A stretch of 64,000 bases of DNA from Toxorhynchites rutilus septentrionalis. Its lineage: Eukaryota > Arthropoda > Insecta > Diptera > Culicidae. Within the stretch, counting starts at the first letter, position 1. The number at the start of each line of letters is the position of its first letter. Made by a program: the position numbers and the translations under genes. The DNA lies in contig NC_073746.1 in NCBI RefSeq assembly GCF_029784135.1, positions 67,520,763-67,584,762 of the forward strand, given 5' to 3'. The notes below the pieces were generated by a model, which worked only from the letters and a program-made list of their open reading frames with translations, was not told where the DNA came from and did not search any database. Below are positions 35,574-46,299 of the stretch, one piece after another.

Positions 35574-36420
35574 ATTGGGTTAGGGGAAAAAAATGTCGTA
35601 TATTGTCAATATATGGCAACACTTTAACATATCTTGTGTTGTACTTATCGCATCGGGTCATACTATACGGCTGTTTAAAAATGACAATCTGTGCTACAAT
35701 TGTCGTTTTGACAGTGTTGTGATTGTCCTTTTCAGTTTCATGTTATAGCGCGTCAAAGATGGAGTCCACCAAGCAAGAAATTCGCCATAGTTTTCGTTTT
35801 TATTACCTGCGAGGTAAAACTGCAACGAAGGCGACCGAAAAAAAATCGTGTAATTTATGGACCCGATACTGTAACGATTCGCACAGCACAGCGTTGGTTT
35901 TTTTTTTATCCAAAATATATATTTTTATTAAGGCTCATATGTCGTCAGCCTGACGGGGCCGGGAGTTCAATATTTCGACAATGTTTGCCTTACAACTATG
36001 TCAGTAATATGTAACCGATTACTCGCGGTTGGCTCGAGGTTAGTATTACAAGTGTTTTCGTAATTGTGATGTTGCTGTCTCCAATGCTTTGTACGTGTGC
36101 CCGACACGGGATACTTTCTATTGGGATGCAGCTGACCATTAGTCAGCAACGCCCCCTAGTCTGTACCCCATATCTAGCGTGGTGCGTCTTCTTGACTCGA
36201 GGAATCCAGGATAGAATGGTCACTAGCCGGCACAAACATCAGCTCGTGTAGAGTTGTCATGAGCGGTACAACCTTTGGCTCTTGTTGAATGATTAGTGGG
36301 CTGCACAACCTTTGGTCCGTGTATCTGTAAAGAGTGTTTGTATGTATTGCCGCGACTAAGTAAAAGTTTATAGATCGGATAGGATGGATCTAAAACAGGG
36401 ACACAAAGAAGGAAACATCA

Positions 36421-39400
36421 TTAAACGTTGACATCGGTGTTTCTGAGGAACAGGTATAGATGAAGCAGAAGATCAGGATCACGGCTACCTAAGATATCCC
36501 GGACGGGGATATCCGATTGTCTGCCTTTTGCTCTCAGTGCTCTAGAGAGCTGAGAGCGAGCAGCATGGAATCGGATACACGACCAGACAACATGCTCGAT
36601 GTCGTGGTAGTCATCGCCACAATCACAAAGATTGTTTGCTGCTAGCCCAATGCGATAGAGATGCGCGTTTAGGTTGTAGTGATTGGACATAAGCCGAGAT
36701 ATCACGCGAATGAAATCACGACCTACATTCAATCCCTTGAACCATGCATTCGTCGAGACCTTGGGGATAATCGTGTGTAACCAACGACCGAACTCATCTT
36801 CATTCCACATGCGCTGCCAACTAACGAGTGTGTGCTGACGAGGAATGTGAAAAAAATCGTTATAAGCAATTTTCCTTTCAAAAAGTGTGCCTTCTGAAGC
36901 GCCCACCTTAGCTAGCGAGTCCGCTTTCTCATTCCCCGGAATCAAGCAATGAGAGGGAACCCATGCTAAGGTAATCTTGAATAATTTTTCGACCAAAACA
37001 CTCAAAAGATGTCTTATTCTTGTTAGGAAATAAGATGAGCGTTTATCATTGAGCGGATTGCCTCTATTGAGCTGAGACTGTCTGAAAAAATAAAATAATG
37101 GTCGATGGGTAATGTTTCAATGATCCCTAGTGCGTAGTATATCGCACCCAATGTCGCTGAATACACGGAACAAGCATCTTTGAGTTTGAAAGAGGCACTG
37201 GAATTTTCATTGCAGATGCCGAAGCCAGCGGACCCATTTATGTATGAACCGTCAGTAAAGAACATTTTATCAGATCTAACTTTCCCATATTCTGCCAAAA
37301 ATATCGGCGGAATAGAATCGGAGCGTAGGTGATCTGGGATTCCATGGATTTTCTGTCGCATGGACAGATCAAAAATGATAGAGGAATTGCAAAAGTATGG
37401 GAAGCAAACTTGGTTGGAGATGCCTGGTGAAGGGTGCACGTCGTGGGTAAGGTACTCATCGTATAAAGACATAAAACTTGACTGAGGAATCAGTTGGAGT
37501 AGATTTTCGAAGTTATCAATCACCAATGGATTCATGATCTTGCAACGGATGAGAAATCTGTAGGATAATTCTGTGAACCGAAGAGTAAGCGGGAGTACTC
37601 CTGCCAAGACTTCGAGACTCATCGTATGTGTCGTATGCAAACACCCCATGGCTATACGCAAGCAACGATATTGTATTCTCTCCAGCTTGAGAATATGAAT
37701 CCTGGCAGCTAATCGGAAGCAAAAACTGTCATATTCTAACACTGATAATATCGTTGTTTTGTACAACTGAATGAGGTCTCCTGGATAAGCGCCCCACCAT
37801 GTTCCGGTTATTGTTTGGAGAAAATTGATTCTTTGCTGGCATTTCTGTTTCAAATACGCAATGTGTATTCCCCAGGTACATTTAGAGTCAAAATATACTC
37901 CAAGGTATTTGAAAAACATCGAGTGTCTGATCGGTTTGCCGGATAGGTGAAGCTGGAATTGGGCGGGTTCGTGCTTTCTAGAAAAAACGACCATCTCGGT
38001 TTTCTCCGTAGAGAATTCGATACCCAGCTTGAGAGCCCACGTGAACAGGTTGTTCAGGGTATCTTGCAACGACTTTTGCAGAACGGCGGGATTAGTACCC
38101 GTGATGGAAATAACTTCATCCTCTGCAAGTTGTCTCAGCGTGCAATTTCTAGTTAGACAATCATCCATTTCATTGACGTAAAAACTATACAAGAGGGGGC
38201 TTAGGCAGGAGCCTTGTAGTAGGCCCATAAAACTGTATCGAGAAGATTTCAAGCTGCCATGATTGAAAAACATGTGCTTTTCTGACAGTAAATTGTACAG
38301 GAAATTATTCAGAATTGGGGAAAGTCCACGATTATGAAGTTTCTCTGATAGAATTTCCATAGAAACTGAATCAAATGCCCCTTTGATATCAAGAAAAACG
38401 GAAGCCATTTGTTCTTTGCGAGCAAATGCGATTTGGATTTCAGAAGATAGCAGCGCGAGACAATCGTTCGTCCCTTTACCTCGGCGGAAGCCAAACTGCC
38501 AGCAAATTATTCGTTTCAACCCACTTGTCCAAACGAAGTAGAATCATCTTCTCTAACAATATACGAATACAGGATAACATTGCAATCGGCCTATAGGAAT
38601 TGTGATCGCAAGCCGGCTTGTTGGGTTTTCGTATGGCTATCACTCTCACTTGTCTCCAGTCATGCGGGACAATATTCAGCTCCAGAAACTTGTTGAACAA
38701 GTTCAGCAAACGCTGTTTCGCCAAGTCGGGAAGATTCTTCAACAAGTTGAATTTAATCTTGTCCGACCCCGGAGCTGAATTGTTACATGAGAGAAGGGCA
38801 ATTGCGAATACCACCATCGAAAAATTCTCATAATCGCCTTGGAGCGGAATGTCGCGTACGACGTTTTGTGCAGGAACGCAATCAGGACAAACCTTTCTTG
38901 CAAATTCGAAAATCCAACGGTCAGAGTATTCCTCACTTTCATTTGCATGGTTCCAGCCACGCATTCTCCTAGCCGTATTCCAAAGAGTGCTCATAGCTGT
39001 CTCCCTTGACAGACCATTGACGAACTTCCGCCAATATCCACGCTTCTTTGCTTTAATCAGACCTTTTAGTTTGGCTTCTAGAGCATGGTACTTTCGAAAC
39101 CATTCCACTAATCCAGTTTTTCTGAATTTTTTGAAAGCGGATGATTTTTCAAGGTAGACTTTTGAACACTCCTTGTCCCACCAAAGTGATGGAGGACGAC
39201 GTCGAAAAGTGGTAGCAGGAACACTTTTCTTTTGAGCTTGAAGTGCGCTTTCGTAAATCAAACTCGATTTAAAGTTATACTCTTCGAGTGGAGGAAGTGA
39301 GGTCATACGCAATATCGACTGACTCACGAGAACCTGATTCAATGGCGATCGATAAAATTATTGGCAGGTAATTACTACCGTGGGGATCTTGGATTACCTT

Positions 39401-39838
39401 CCACGTGCAATCCAGGGATAACGAAGAAGAGGAAAGTTATATGTCTAGCATACTTGCCCGTGCAGGAGGGTTGGCTATCCTAGTTGCTTTCCCTGTATTT
39501 AAAACTGTCATGTTGAAATTGTCGCACAGATCATAAATCAACGTGGCACGGCTGTCATCGTAGTGTGACCCCCATGCTGTTCCATGGGAGTTGTGGTCAC
39601 CTAAGATTAGTCGCGGATCCGGCAATGCCTCGATGATATCAAAAAACTGATGGTGGCCGACCATGGTTCTTGGAGGAATATATATCTAGGCAATGCAGAA
39701 GTCTTTGCCATTAATTTGTGTCTGGCAAGCGACAACTTCAATGCCTGTCATCGATGGGAGAGAGACTCTATAGATGCTTCTGCAATTCCACTGTATTACA
39801 GTGGTCAAATCCTTGACCTCTTGCACTGAATCAGGCAT
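36421..39838 (-). pseudogene. LINE ORF2 polyprotein pseudogene (endonuclease, RT, RNase H)
   Basis: Order from the start at 39838: an apurinic-type endonuclease begins with VIQWNCRS, but a large internal part is lost. The remainder has LILGDHNSHGTAWGS, and the usual SDHLPI box reads SNYLPI. A pre-RT region follows, then the reverse transcriptase: NSYRPIAMLS, QFGFRRGKGTND, VFLDIKGAFD, GLLQGSCLSPLLY, and LRQLAEDEV where the [Y/L]ADD catalytic box should be. RNase H follows (FFTDGSYINGSAGFGI; SATLGAI where a catalytic Glu is expected; FSDSLSS). The C-terminus has a CDCGDDYHDIEHVVWSC Cys/His cluster and ends at 36421. Frameshifts are at about 39430, 38510 and 37015. All three enzymatic parts carry a lesion at a key residue, so it is dead. 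Confidence 0.92.
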
Positions 39839-40168
39839 CGAGGGAAATGAACGCTGCTAAAAAACCACATTTTTCTTTCAAAAATGTTCTCACAATCGGA
39901 AGCAAACATAATACTATGCTTTTAAGAGGGTCATTTATATTTAAAGCATTTAAAATGTTGTCCACAAGGTCAGAAAGCGCAAGCAAACCAGATTGTGGCT
40001 GTTGCCTCGACCGCGAAAATGGAACAGACGGGCTGGGTGCTGAGGACCCCTGTTTCGTAGAAGAACCGCGTAAACCAGGAGGTACTTGCTTCGGTCTATT
40101 CTCAGCACGTTCGATTTGAGGTTTCATTCCAACTTGGGAAGTTTCGGTCTTCTTTCTGGGGAGAGTTC
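39831..40168 (-). pseudogene. LINE ORF1 (nucleic-acid-binding protein) C-terminal fragment
   Basis: The minus-strand frame runs from the truncated 5' edge of the LINE to a TGA at 39831-39833. It is Pro/Ser/Gln-rich (RPKQVPPGLRG, APSPSVPFSRSRQQ), followed by a hydrophobic tail (LVDNILNALN, SIVLCLLPIVRTFL). In I elements ORF1 encodes an RNA-binding, Gag-like protein. The zinc knuckles expected upstream are missing through truncation. Its stop overlaps the ORF2 start in ATGCCTGA. An open frame that continues rightward into the mariner sequence is a chance fusion across the insertion junction. Confidence 0.7.
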
Positions 40169-40639
40169 TTGGTTTGATCGATTTCGTTCTGGTGTAGTGG
40201 CTGTCGAAGATACCCCCCGTACTGGTAGGCCAATCATCGTGGAAACCGATAAAATCGTTGAAATCATTTAAGTAGACCGGCATGTGAGCACTCGCTCGAT
40301 TGGCCAGGAACTGGGTATAGACCATAAAACCGTTTGGAACCATTTGCAGAAGATTGGATTCCAAAAAAAAAAGCTGGATGTATGGGTGCCACACGAGTTG
40401 ACGCAAAAAAATCTTTTAGACCGAATCAACGCCTGCGATGCACTGCTGAAACGGAACTGACTGACTGTTAAATCCGTTGCTCCGTTCTTGAGTTAAATCA
40501 TGAGGAACGGACACCAGCTTATTTTTCTTTATATAGATTTACTGTTAAAAAACCTTGCTCAAAAATCGAATTCAATGTTGAAAACTTTTGCATTTAGTAC
40601 AAAAAATTATCAGTCAAATAAAGTTTTACTTCAAAATTG

Positions 40640-40903
40640 ACCAAAATTTTTTCTGTCTTCATTTTGAATTTTCGTTGTTTTATTTTTACGTTTATTCTCA
40701 TGCTTGACATCCTTGGCTTCTATTCCACTGAATATTGGCTTGATTCTTTTCAAAATATTATCTCAAAACGTCTCTTTTTTCCATTTGAGATGTTTCGCTG
40801 TAAAATATATTTTCCCTATTGCTTAACATTTTCCAAACAATCTAATGAATTTTTATCAGTTTGCCTGCTTCATAGTATTGCACATGAAATTCATTTCGTC
40901 ACT
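40640..40903. other. AT-rich spacer before the DD37E transposon
   Basis: Nothing is recognised. A T-rich open frame here has no family resemblance. Confidence 0.4.
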
Positions 40904-40905
40904 TA

Positions 40906-42207
40906 AGGACCGTATCGTTATTTATGGGTACGCCTTAGAGTCTCCGTCTGAAAAAGACTATAGCTTGTTTTGACAGCTGTTTATTTTTCTCCTGTTGTTG
41001 ACACAGTTAGCGTTCAGTTAGCATTGTTAAAAGATCGTTTTTTCCTAAAAGTGCAATCATGAGAGGGCTAACAGAAGAAAAACGAAAATCCATTGTGACC
41101 AGATACTGCTCCGAAACAGGAATATCAATGAGAAAATTGGCGAAGGCGGAAGGAGTAAGCGTCCATGCGGTCCAAAACGCTATCAAGCGATTTGGTATGT
41201 ATAATACATCGAAGGATCTACCCGGTCGCGGCAGAAAACCTGGGCCATCCAAGCCAAACTTGGATAAAAAGATTTGCAGGCAATTTGAAAGAAAAAAGGA
41301 ATTATCGATACGGGATTGCGCAAAAAAGTGTGGAACATCAATCGGTATGGTTCAACGTGCCAAAGAACGTAACTCACTGAAGGCATATAGAAAGCAAAAA
41401 TGTCCCAAACGCAGCCAAATTCAGGCAAGTTCCGTGAAAACCCGTGCCCGTAAGCTTTACGATGGGATTTTAAGCAAACGCGAACTGTGCATCGTCATGG
41501 ATGATGAAACCTACGTCAAACTGGACTACAAAACTCTTCCTGGGGCACAGTTTTACACTGTAAAGCAAGGAACAGATGTCCCGAACGCGGAGAAGTCAAT
41601 TTTTTGCGAAAAATTCGGTAAGAAAGTGCTGGTTTGGCAAGCTGTTTGTCAATGTGGCATGAAATCATCTCCTTTCTTCACTCTCGGGAATATGAATGGT
41701 GAAATTTACCGGAAAGAATGTCTCCAAAAGTGTGTGTTACCGCTCATCCGAAAGCACACTGGTCCGACACTATTTTGGCCTGATTTGGCATCATGCCACT
41801 ATGCACGTTTGACCTTGGATTGGTATCGCGAGAATAATGTCGATTTTGTGGAAAAGGAGATGAATCCTCCAAATTGTCCGCAAATAAGACCTATTGAAAA
41901 ATTTTGGGCTTTGATGAAGGGACGACTGCGGAAGAAGGACAAGGCAGCCGATGACCTTGAGCAGTTCAAAAAGGATTGGATAAATGTGAGCAAACAAGTC
42001 GATGAGACGGTTGTCCAGAACCTAATGAGGGACATCAAGAAGCAGGTGCGATCATTGGCGCGAAAATCAGAATCTTGATTATTTTTTACTGTTACTCCTT
42101 TCTTTCATTCATAAGATACAATATTTTGATATCAGAACTGAAAAATAAATGCAATATTTGAAATAAAGCTGTGTTTTGAGCGTACCCATAATTAACGATA
42201 CGGTCCT
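40906..42207 (+). mobile_element. Tc1/mariner-superfamily DD37E transposon, apparently intact
   Basis: Terminal inverted repeats of about 28 bp: AGGACCGTATCGTTATTTAT at the left, and the same with AATTAT at the right, both continuing GGGTACGC. TA flanks both ends (40904-40905 and 42208-42209). Total 1302 bp with one uninterrupted transposase gene. The near-identity of both ends and the open gene suggest recent insertion. Elements with this triad (ITmD37E) are known from mosquitoes. Confidence 0.95.
41059..42078 (+). CDS. DD37E transposase (ITmD37E type), full-length
   Basis: A 339-residue cut-and-paste transposase that would bind the 28-bp terminal repeats and move the element into TA sites in the nucleus. 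Residues 1-50 form a first helix-turn-helix (ISMRKLAKAEGVSVHAVQNA). GRGRKPG at 56-62 is an AT-hook-like linker. Residues 75-110 are a second helix-turn-helix (LSIRDCAKKCGTSIGMVQRA). The catalytic residues are Asp149 in VMDDETYV, Asp242 in WPDLASCHY and Glu280 in RPIEKFWALMK. Exactly 37 residues separate the last two, giving DD37E. The basic tail includes KGRLRKKDK. The start is the first ATG after the left repeat and gives the usual family length (about 340). No stop or frameshift is present. Its flanks are ordinary repeats; expression is not shown by the sequence. Confidence 0.95.
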   Translation: MRGLTEEKRKSIVTRYCSETGISMRKLAKAEGVSVHAVQNAIKRFGMYNTSKDLPGRGRKPGPSKPNLDKKICRQFERKKELSIRDCAKKCGTSIGMVQRAKERNSLKAYRKQKCPKRSQIQASSVKTRARKLYDGILSKRELCIVMDDETYVKLDYKTLPGAQFYTVKQGTDVPNAEKSIFCEKFGKKVLVWQAVCQCGMKSSPFFTLGNMNGEIYRKECLQKCVLPLIRKHTGPTLFWPDLASCHYARLTLDWYRENNVDFVEKEMNPPNCPQIRPIEKFWALMKGRLRKKDKAADDLEQFKKDWINVSKQVDETVVQNLMRDIKKQVRSLARKSES

Positions 42208-42339
42208 TATTCGCTACTTTGATTCGCTTTAAGCACACAGGAACTCGATGATGAAGGAACTCCCGAAAAAAATGATGTGATTTTGTTGAGAGCCTGACTT
42301 TTTATATTTCTTATTATAAATACAAGTCGGACTCGATTA

Positions 42340-43633
42340 AAGGGCGTGTCACATCAAATTGCATCACGGAAAAAACGCTGTAGAAATTCGCCCAGTAGTC
42401 CGATCCTTTTGAAATTTTTAGACAGTAAAATAAAAACTATTAAACAACTTTTGGCATTTTCTTTTTATTCATACTTCGAGCCCAAGCCCGTATGCTCGCA
42501 CCTTCCTCTTTACCCCGTCCATAAGGTTCTGTACAACGTCAGGTTGTAGTTTTTTTTTGAACAGAAATCCATTTTCTCTTGTAGTCCGCCTCCGATTTGA
42601 AAACTTTTGGGTTCTTCCGGAGGGCCTGCTTCATAATCGCCCAATATTTTTCTATTGAGCGAAGCTCCGGCGCGTTGGGCGGGTTCATTTCCTTTGGCAC
42701 GAAGGTGACCCCGTTGGCTTCGTACCACTCCAACACGTCCTTTGAATAGTGGCACGAAGCGAGATCCGGCCAGAAGATGGTCGGGCCCTCGTGCTGCTTC
42801 AATAGTGGTAGTAAGCGCTTCTGTAGGCACTCCTTAAGGTAAACCTGCCCGTTTACCGCGCCGGCCATCACGAAGGGGGCGCTCCGCTTTCCGCAAGAGC
42901 AGATCGCTTGCCATGTACTTTTTGGCAAACTTGGATAGTTTCTGCTTGCGAATCTCCTCCGGAACGCTGAATTTGTCCTCTGCGGAGAAGAACAACAGGC
43001 CCGGCAGCTGACGAAAGTCCGCTTTGACGTAGGTTTCGTCGTCCATTACCAGCCAATGCGGCTTCGTCAGCATTTCGGTGTACAGCTTCCAGGCTCGCGT
43101 CTTCCCCACCATGTTTTGCCTTTCGTCGCGGTTAGGAGCCTTCTGAACCTTGTATGTACGCAGGCCCTCCCGCTGCTTGGTCCGCTGGACGAATGAACTT
43201 CACAAATTCAGCTTATTGGCGATATGCCGGACCGAACTTCTCGGATCACGTTTAAACTGCTTAACTACGCGCTTGTGATCTTTTTCACTGACGGAGCATC
43301 CATTTTTGCCGTTCTTCACCTTCCGGTCGATGGTTAGGTTCTCGAAGTATCGTTTTAGTACTCTGCTGACCGTGGATTGGACGATTCCCAGCATCTTACC
43401 GATGTCCCGATGTGACAACTCCGGATTCTCGAAATGAGTGCACAGGATTAATTCACGACGCTCTTTTTCGTTCGACGACATTTTTCCAAATTTACGAAAA
43501 ATTGACAGTGAAGCATGGCCAACGTGATCTATACACTCTTATCTGATTATAAGCGAAAGCTGAAGATATAATTCCTAAAAATTAAATTTCTACAGCGTTT
43601 TTTCCGTGATGCAATTTGATGTGACACACCCTT
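42340..43633 (-). mobile_element. Second DD37E transposon, inactive
   Basis: The ends AAGGGCGTGTCACATC (left) and AAGGGTGTGTCACATC (right, reversed) continue alike for about 47 bp (AAATTGCATCACGGAAAAAA and CGCTGTAGAAATT). TA flanks at 42338-42339 and 43634-43635. The 1294-bp element lies only 132 bp from the intact DD37E element but has different termini, so it is another family. The 186-bp MITE at 6641-6826 is a deletion derivative of this family. Confidence 0.92.
42539..43481 (-). pseudogene. DD37E transposase pseudogene
   Basis: The frame starts MSSNEKERRE at 43481. An N-terminal helix-turn-helix is visible (LSHRDIGKMLGIVQSTVSRVLK), then KNGKNGCSVSEKDHKRV and a second HTH region (SSVRHIANKL). 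Catalytic motifs are VMDDETYVKAD, WPDLASCHYSKD and RSIEKYWAIMK, with 37 residues between the last Asp and Glu. Lesions are an in-frame TGA near 43198 after NKLNL and a frameshift near 42900-42930, between the first and second Asp. The C-terminus ends SVQKKTTT at 42539. It is close to full length, so loss of function looks recent. Confidence 0.92.
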
Positions 43634-43635
43634 TA

Positions 43636-45100
43636 TATGTGATTCGATTATATACACTTTTGGACTCGATTATATACAGTTTGGATTCTTTTTTAATATT
43701 TCAAATATGGCTCATATTATATTTCAAGAAGAAATGTAACCTTTCAACGTTGAGGGGAAGTATATATGAATAGTGAATAGTCACTTATATTAAATGTACA
43801 GTAGGGTAAAAATAGTGATTTTTGAAGATTTTGCTTGAATTTTCACCAGGAATTGTTTATATCGATATTGCAGACAAATTAAGAAAGATAGAAGTTGGGC
43901 GACTAAATTTTCTCATCTTTCAAATGGAAGCAACATAATCGTCATCTGTTGTGTACTTTTTAATGTAGAGCCAGTTTGAGGCAACAGAGTCCGAAACAAA
44001 AAAAAAGTTCTATAACTCTGTCATTGTTGAAATTCGAACATATGCGCAGGTCATGATATATTTTCATCAAATATGATCGTCTATCACCTTCTGAAAGAAT
44101 CTGGATAAATTTATTCTTTCCATGTGAGAAAGGTGTTTTCTGACTTTAAGGGGATGAATCAAAAATCAAATTCCACTTTTATTTTCAAAAAGAAAACGAC
44201 GAGTGGGTAATGTCGGGGACATAACCGGAGTGACGTAGGACTATACAAAGGGGACAGCTTTTGCTAAATATATATTTTAAATATATTGTTTTATTTTCTT
44301 CTCCTACGTGAATACCTACCTATCTAACTGAAAAATGGATAAGTTTACTGTTTACTCTCTATGAATATGTTGAAGGTTCTGAACAGAACCTTTGATGTTG
44401 TGTTTTTGCGTTTTTTTTACAAACATTCTCAATTTTTTCTCACTATCTTATAGTTGCTTCTTGATATTTTTCTGAAGGCTTTGTACCTATTCAATGTTCA
44501 ACGCCGGGCATCTTTTGGCGTATGCACATATCGTACAATCAAAATGATGACTATGATAGGGAATGCATAGTGGTCCTCAGCTCATTCACTATCATATATT
44601 TCACTATTGAGCACATTACCGTACCTTAAACTGTGGTTTCGTAAACGAATGAATTGTAAGATTTGTAGTCTCCGCAAACAATGTAAATAAAAATGAAATG
44701 AAGACGAACTTTACGATCTATCGAGAAATAGATGAGCTATAAGCGTTCTGAAAAACCAACAGTGAATACAGGGACGGATGACCTTCGGATTAAAGTCTGT
44801 TAAAATAAGAACAGAGCAGCAGGAAATACATAGCTCATCATGTTGCTCCTTAGTTATGTTTCTATACAATGCAGATGTAACCTCAGTCAATTTTCAACAT
44901 CAGTTATCAACCAAAGAAAGCAGTTCTTGCTACCGAGAAAATCGTGAATGCCATCCTGCATGAAGCCACTTTCAATTCGGGAACCATGCATGGGTTTGTG
45001 AGAACTGAATGATCAACTTAAAAGACCCCAACCACCAAGAAGTTCAAAAACAAGCATAAACAAAATAAATCAGTACATATTATATATCATATTATGTCAC
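43636..45100. other. AT-rich stretch with repeat debris, no gene
   Basis: No gene recognised. A piece at about 44711-44760 (ATCTATCGAGAAATAGATGA, GCTATAAGCGTTCTGAA) resembles the reversed upstream block of the GACGTAG repeat at 47150-47210. The rest has no match inside the window. Confidence 0.4.
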
Positions 45101-45158
45101 TTCAGAATGCATTGGTATTGTGAATAACTTTTAATAACTCTTCTTTAAAAGGTTTAAT

Positions 45159-45174
45159 GGCCCTGAAAAGCGCC
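45159..45174 (-). promoter_or_regulatory. Histone mRNA 3' stem-loop of H2A pseudogene 1
   Basis: The minus strand reads GGCGCTTTTCAGGGCC, a near-perfect match to the replication-dependent histone stem-loop (GGCCCTTTTCAGGGCC type) bound by SLBP; one stem pair is mismatched. The corresponding sites for pseudogenes 2 and 3 (46300-46315 and 48808-48823) are more degraded. Confidence 0.85.
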
Positions 45175-45500
45175 GTGTTTTACGGTGGCTGGTTTTGCCA
45201 CCAAAGCAGTCTGTATAAACAATTTTTTTCCTTCTCCTACCTGCTGCCGTTTTGCGATTGCGTTTGCCACTCGCTGAAACTAGTTGTTGCCACCGAACCA
45301 AATGTGCTCTGTTCTGTAGGCGGGTTTTCTTATTGTCGTGAGCAGCATTGCAAGCCAACTCGAGCACTCCGCCTGCCGAAATTCTATAACCGCTATTAGG
45401 TATACTGGTGCTCCGGAACCAATCCGTTGATGCGATGTGATGTGAAACGATGCCATACAACCACACTGATTTACGGTTTGAAAGAGAATGATATATTTTT
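45159..45500 (-). pseudogene. Histone H2A pseudogene 1 (N-terminal deletion)
   Basis: On the minus strand a TATA-like AAATATATC at about 45489-45497 is followed by ATCATTCTC and a leader ending CACATCACATCGCATCAAC. It then jumps into H2A codons reading RIGSGAPVYL and AVIEF, and in another frame VLELACNAAHDNKKTR, equivalent to the H2A core GAGAPVYLAAVMEY and VLELAGNAARDNKKTR. The start and first ~40 codons are missing. Sequence after DNKKTR no longer follows H2A. It ends with a histone 3' stem-loop at 45159-45174. Promoter, leader and stem-loop show it came by DNA duplication, not from a spliced polyadenylated mRNA. Confidence 0.85.
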
Positions 45501-46299
45501 CAGCGGATCCGCGCGTTTTGTACTTTAGCGGTACACGCTCACAGGATAGAGAAAAATCGGCAGACTCAGCCAAAGGGGTGAGTCCAACGAGACGAACGAA
45601 TGAGCGTTATAAGGCAGCGATGGCAAAAAAATACATTCATTACGATTTGTTCGCTCGTTGGATTCACATGCAGGCTAAAAAGGGTCCTTTTCAAGATCAC
45701 AAAATTATCTTTAATCTAAAGAGCTTATTGTTTTGTTATCACTCGATATCCCCATCTTGTTCGGCTAAACCTTTCTGTTTAGCGATTGCGTTTGCCACTC
45801 GCCACAGCTTTCACAGTTGGAAAATTTCTTTCCATCCTGCTTGTGACATGTTGTACAGTAAATTACATTTAACGCGACGTGCCGAAGCACCGCTCAGTGT
45901 CGCATTGGAGGAAATTTTAACCTGTAATTGAACATTTGCGATGACAGTGGTACAGTGTCGACTTTCAATGTGGGGTCATAATTTGGACCCCGAACTCTAT
46001 GTTTACAAAAATGTCCAACTAAATATGTCGCATTACAGGTCCGTCAAATTAGCTGTATGTCGGGCTAAATGTAAATTACTGTACTTTTAATCTGGAAGCA
46101 ATTTAAGAATTCTTGAAAATTGAATAATCGAGAAAGTCCCCAACCATCAATAAGTTCAGCACAACTGCCAAATTCTCATACTCATCATATCTTGGCAAAC
46201 AAATTATGAAAAAATCAATTTGTGTTTTATTATTATTTTGGATAATATTTTAGAATGCATTAAACTGTATTTCGTAAACTCTTTTTTGAAAGGTTTAAT

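Larger units (their letters stand above)
35901..40168 (-). mobile_element. I-clade LINE (non-LTR retrotransposon), 5'-truncated, inactive
   Basis: The insertion is in minus orientation: a T-run at 35901 (poly-A tail), a ~500-bp 3' UTR, ORF2, and the 3' part of ORF1 at the right edge. The 7-bp target duplication TTGGTTT lies at 35894-35900 and 40169-40175, and removing the insertion restores the mariner sequence. Presence of RNase H after the reverse transcriptase, and EN/RT motifs of I-factor type, place it in the I clade. The length of 4268 bp is short of a full I element because the 5' UTR and most of ORF1 are gone. Confidence 0.9.
35575..40457 (+). mobile_element. mariner (DD34D) copy B, split by a LINE and 3'-truncated
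   Basis: The left end TTGGGTTAGGGGAAAAAAAT is preceded by TA. The sequence follows mariner copy A through the start codon at 35759 (MESTKQEIRH) to 35900. It resumes after the LINE at about 40169, and stops at 40457 near the LLKRN codons. The catalytic half and right terminal repeat are missing. The transposase frame here has slips (an extra A near 35850 and an in-frame TAA at about 40269). It is inactive and older than the LINE inside it. Confidence 0.9.

Noticed and set aside
39831..40406. A 191-codon frame spanning the LINE ORF1 end and mariner sequence
   Set aside because: It crosses the exact LINE/mariner junction (40168/40169); the upstream part is the antisense of mariner transposase. 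It is a chance fusion, not a gene.
45488..45931. A 147-codon plus-strand frame in the duplicated block
   Set aside because: It runs antisense through H2A pseudogene promoter and downstream debris, and a truncated copy exists in the duplicate. No domain is seen.
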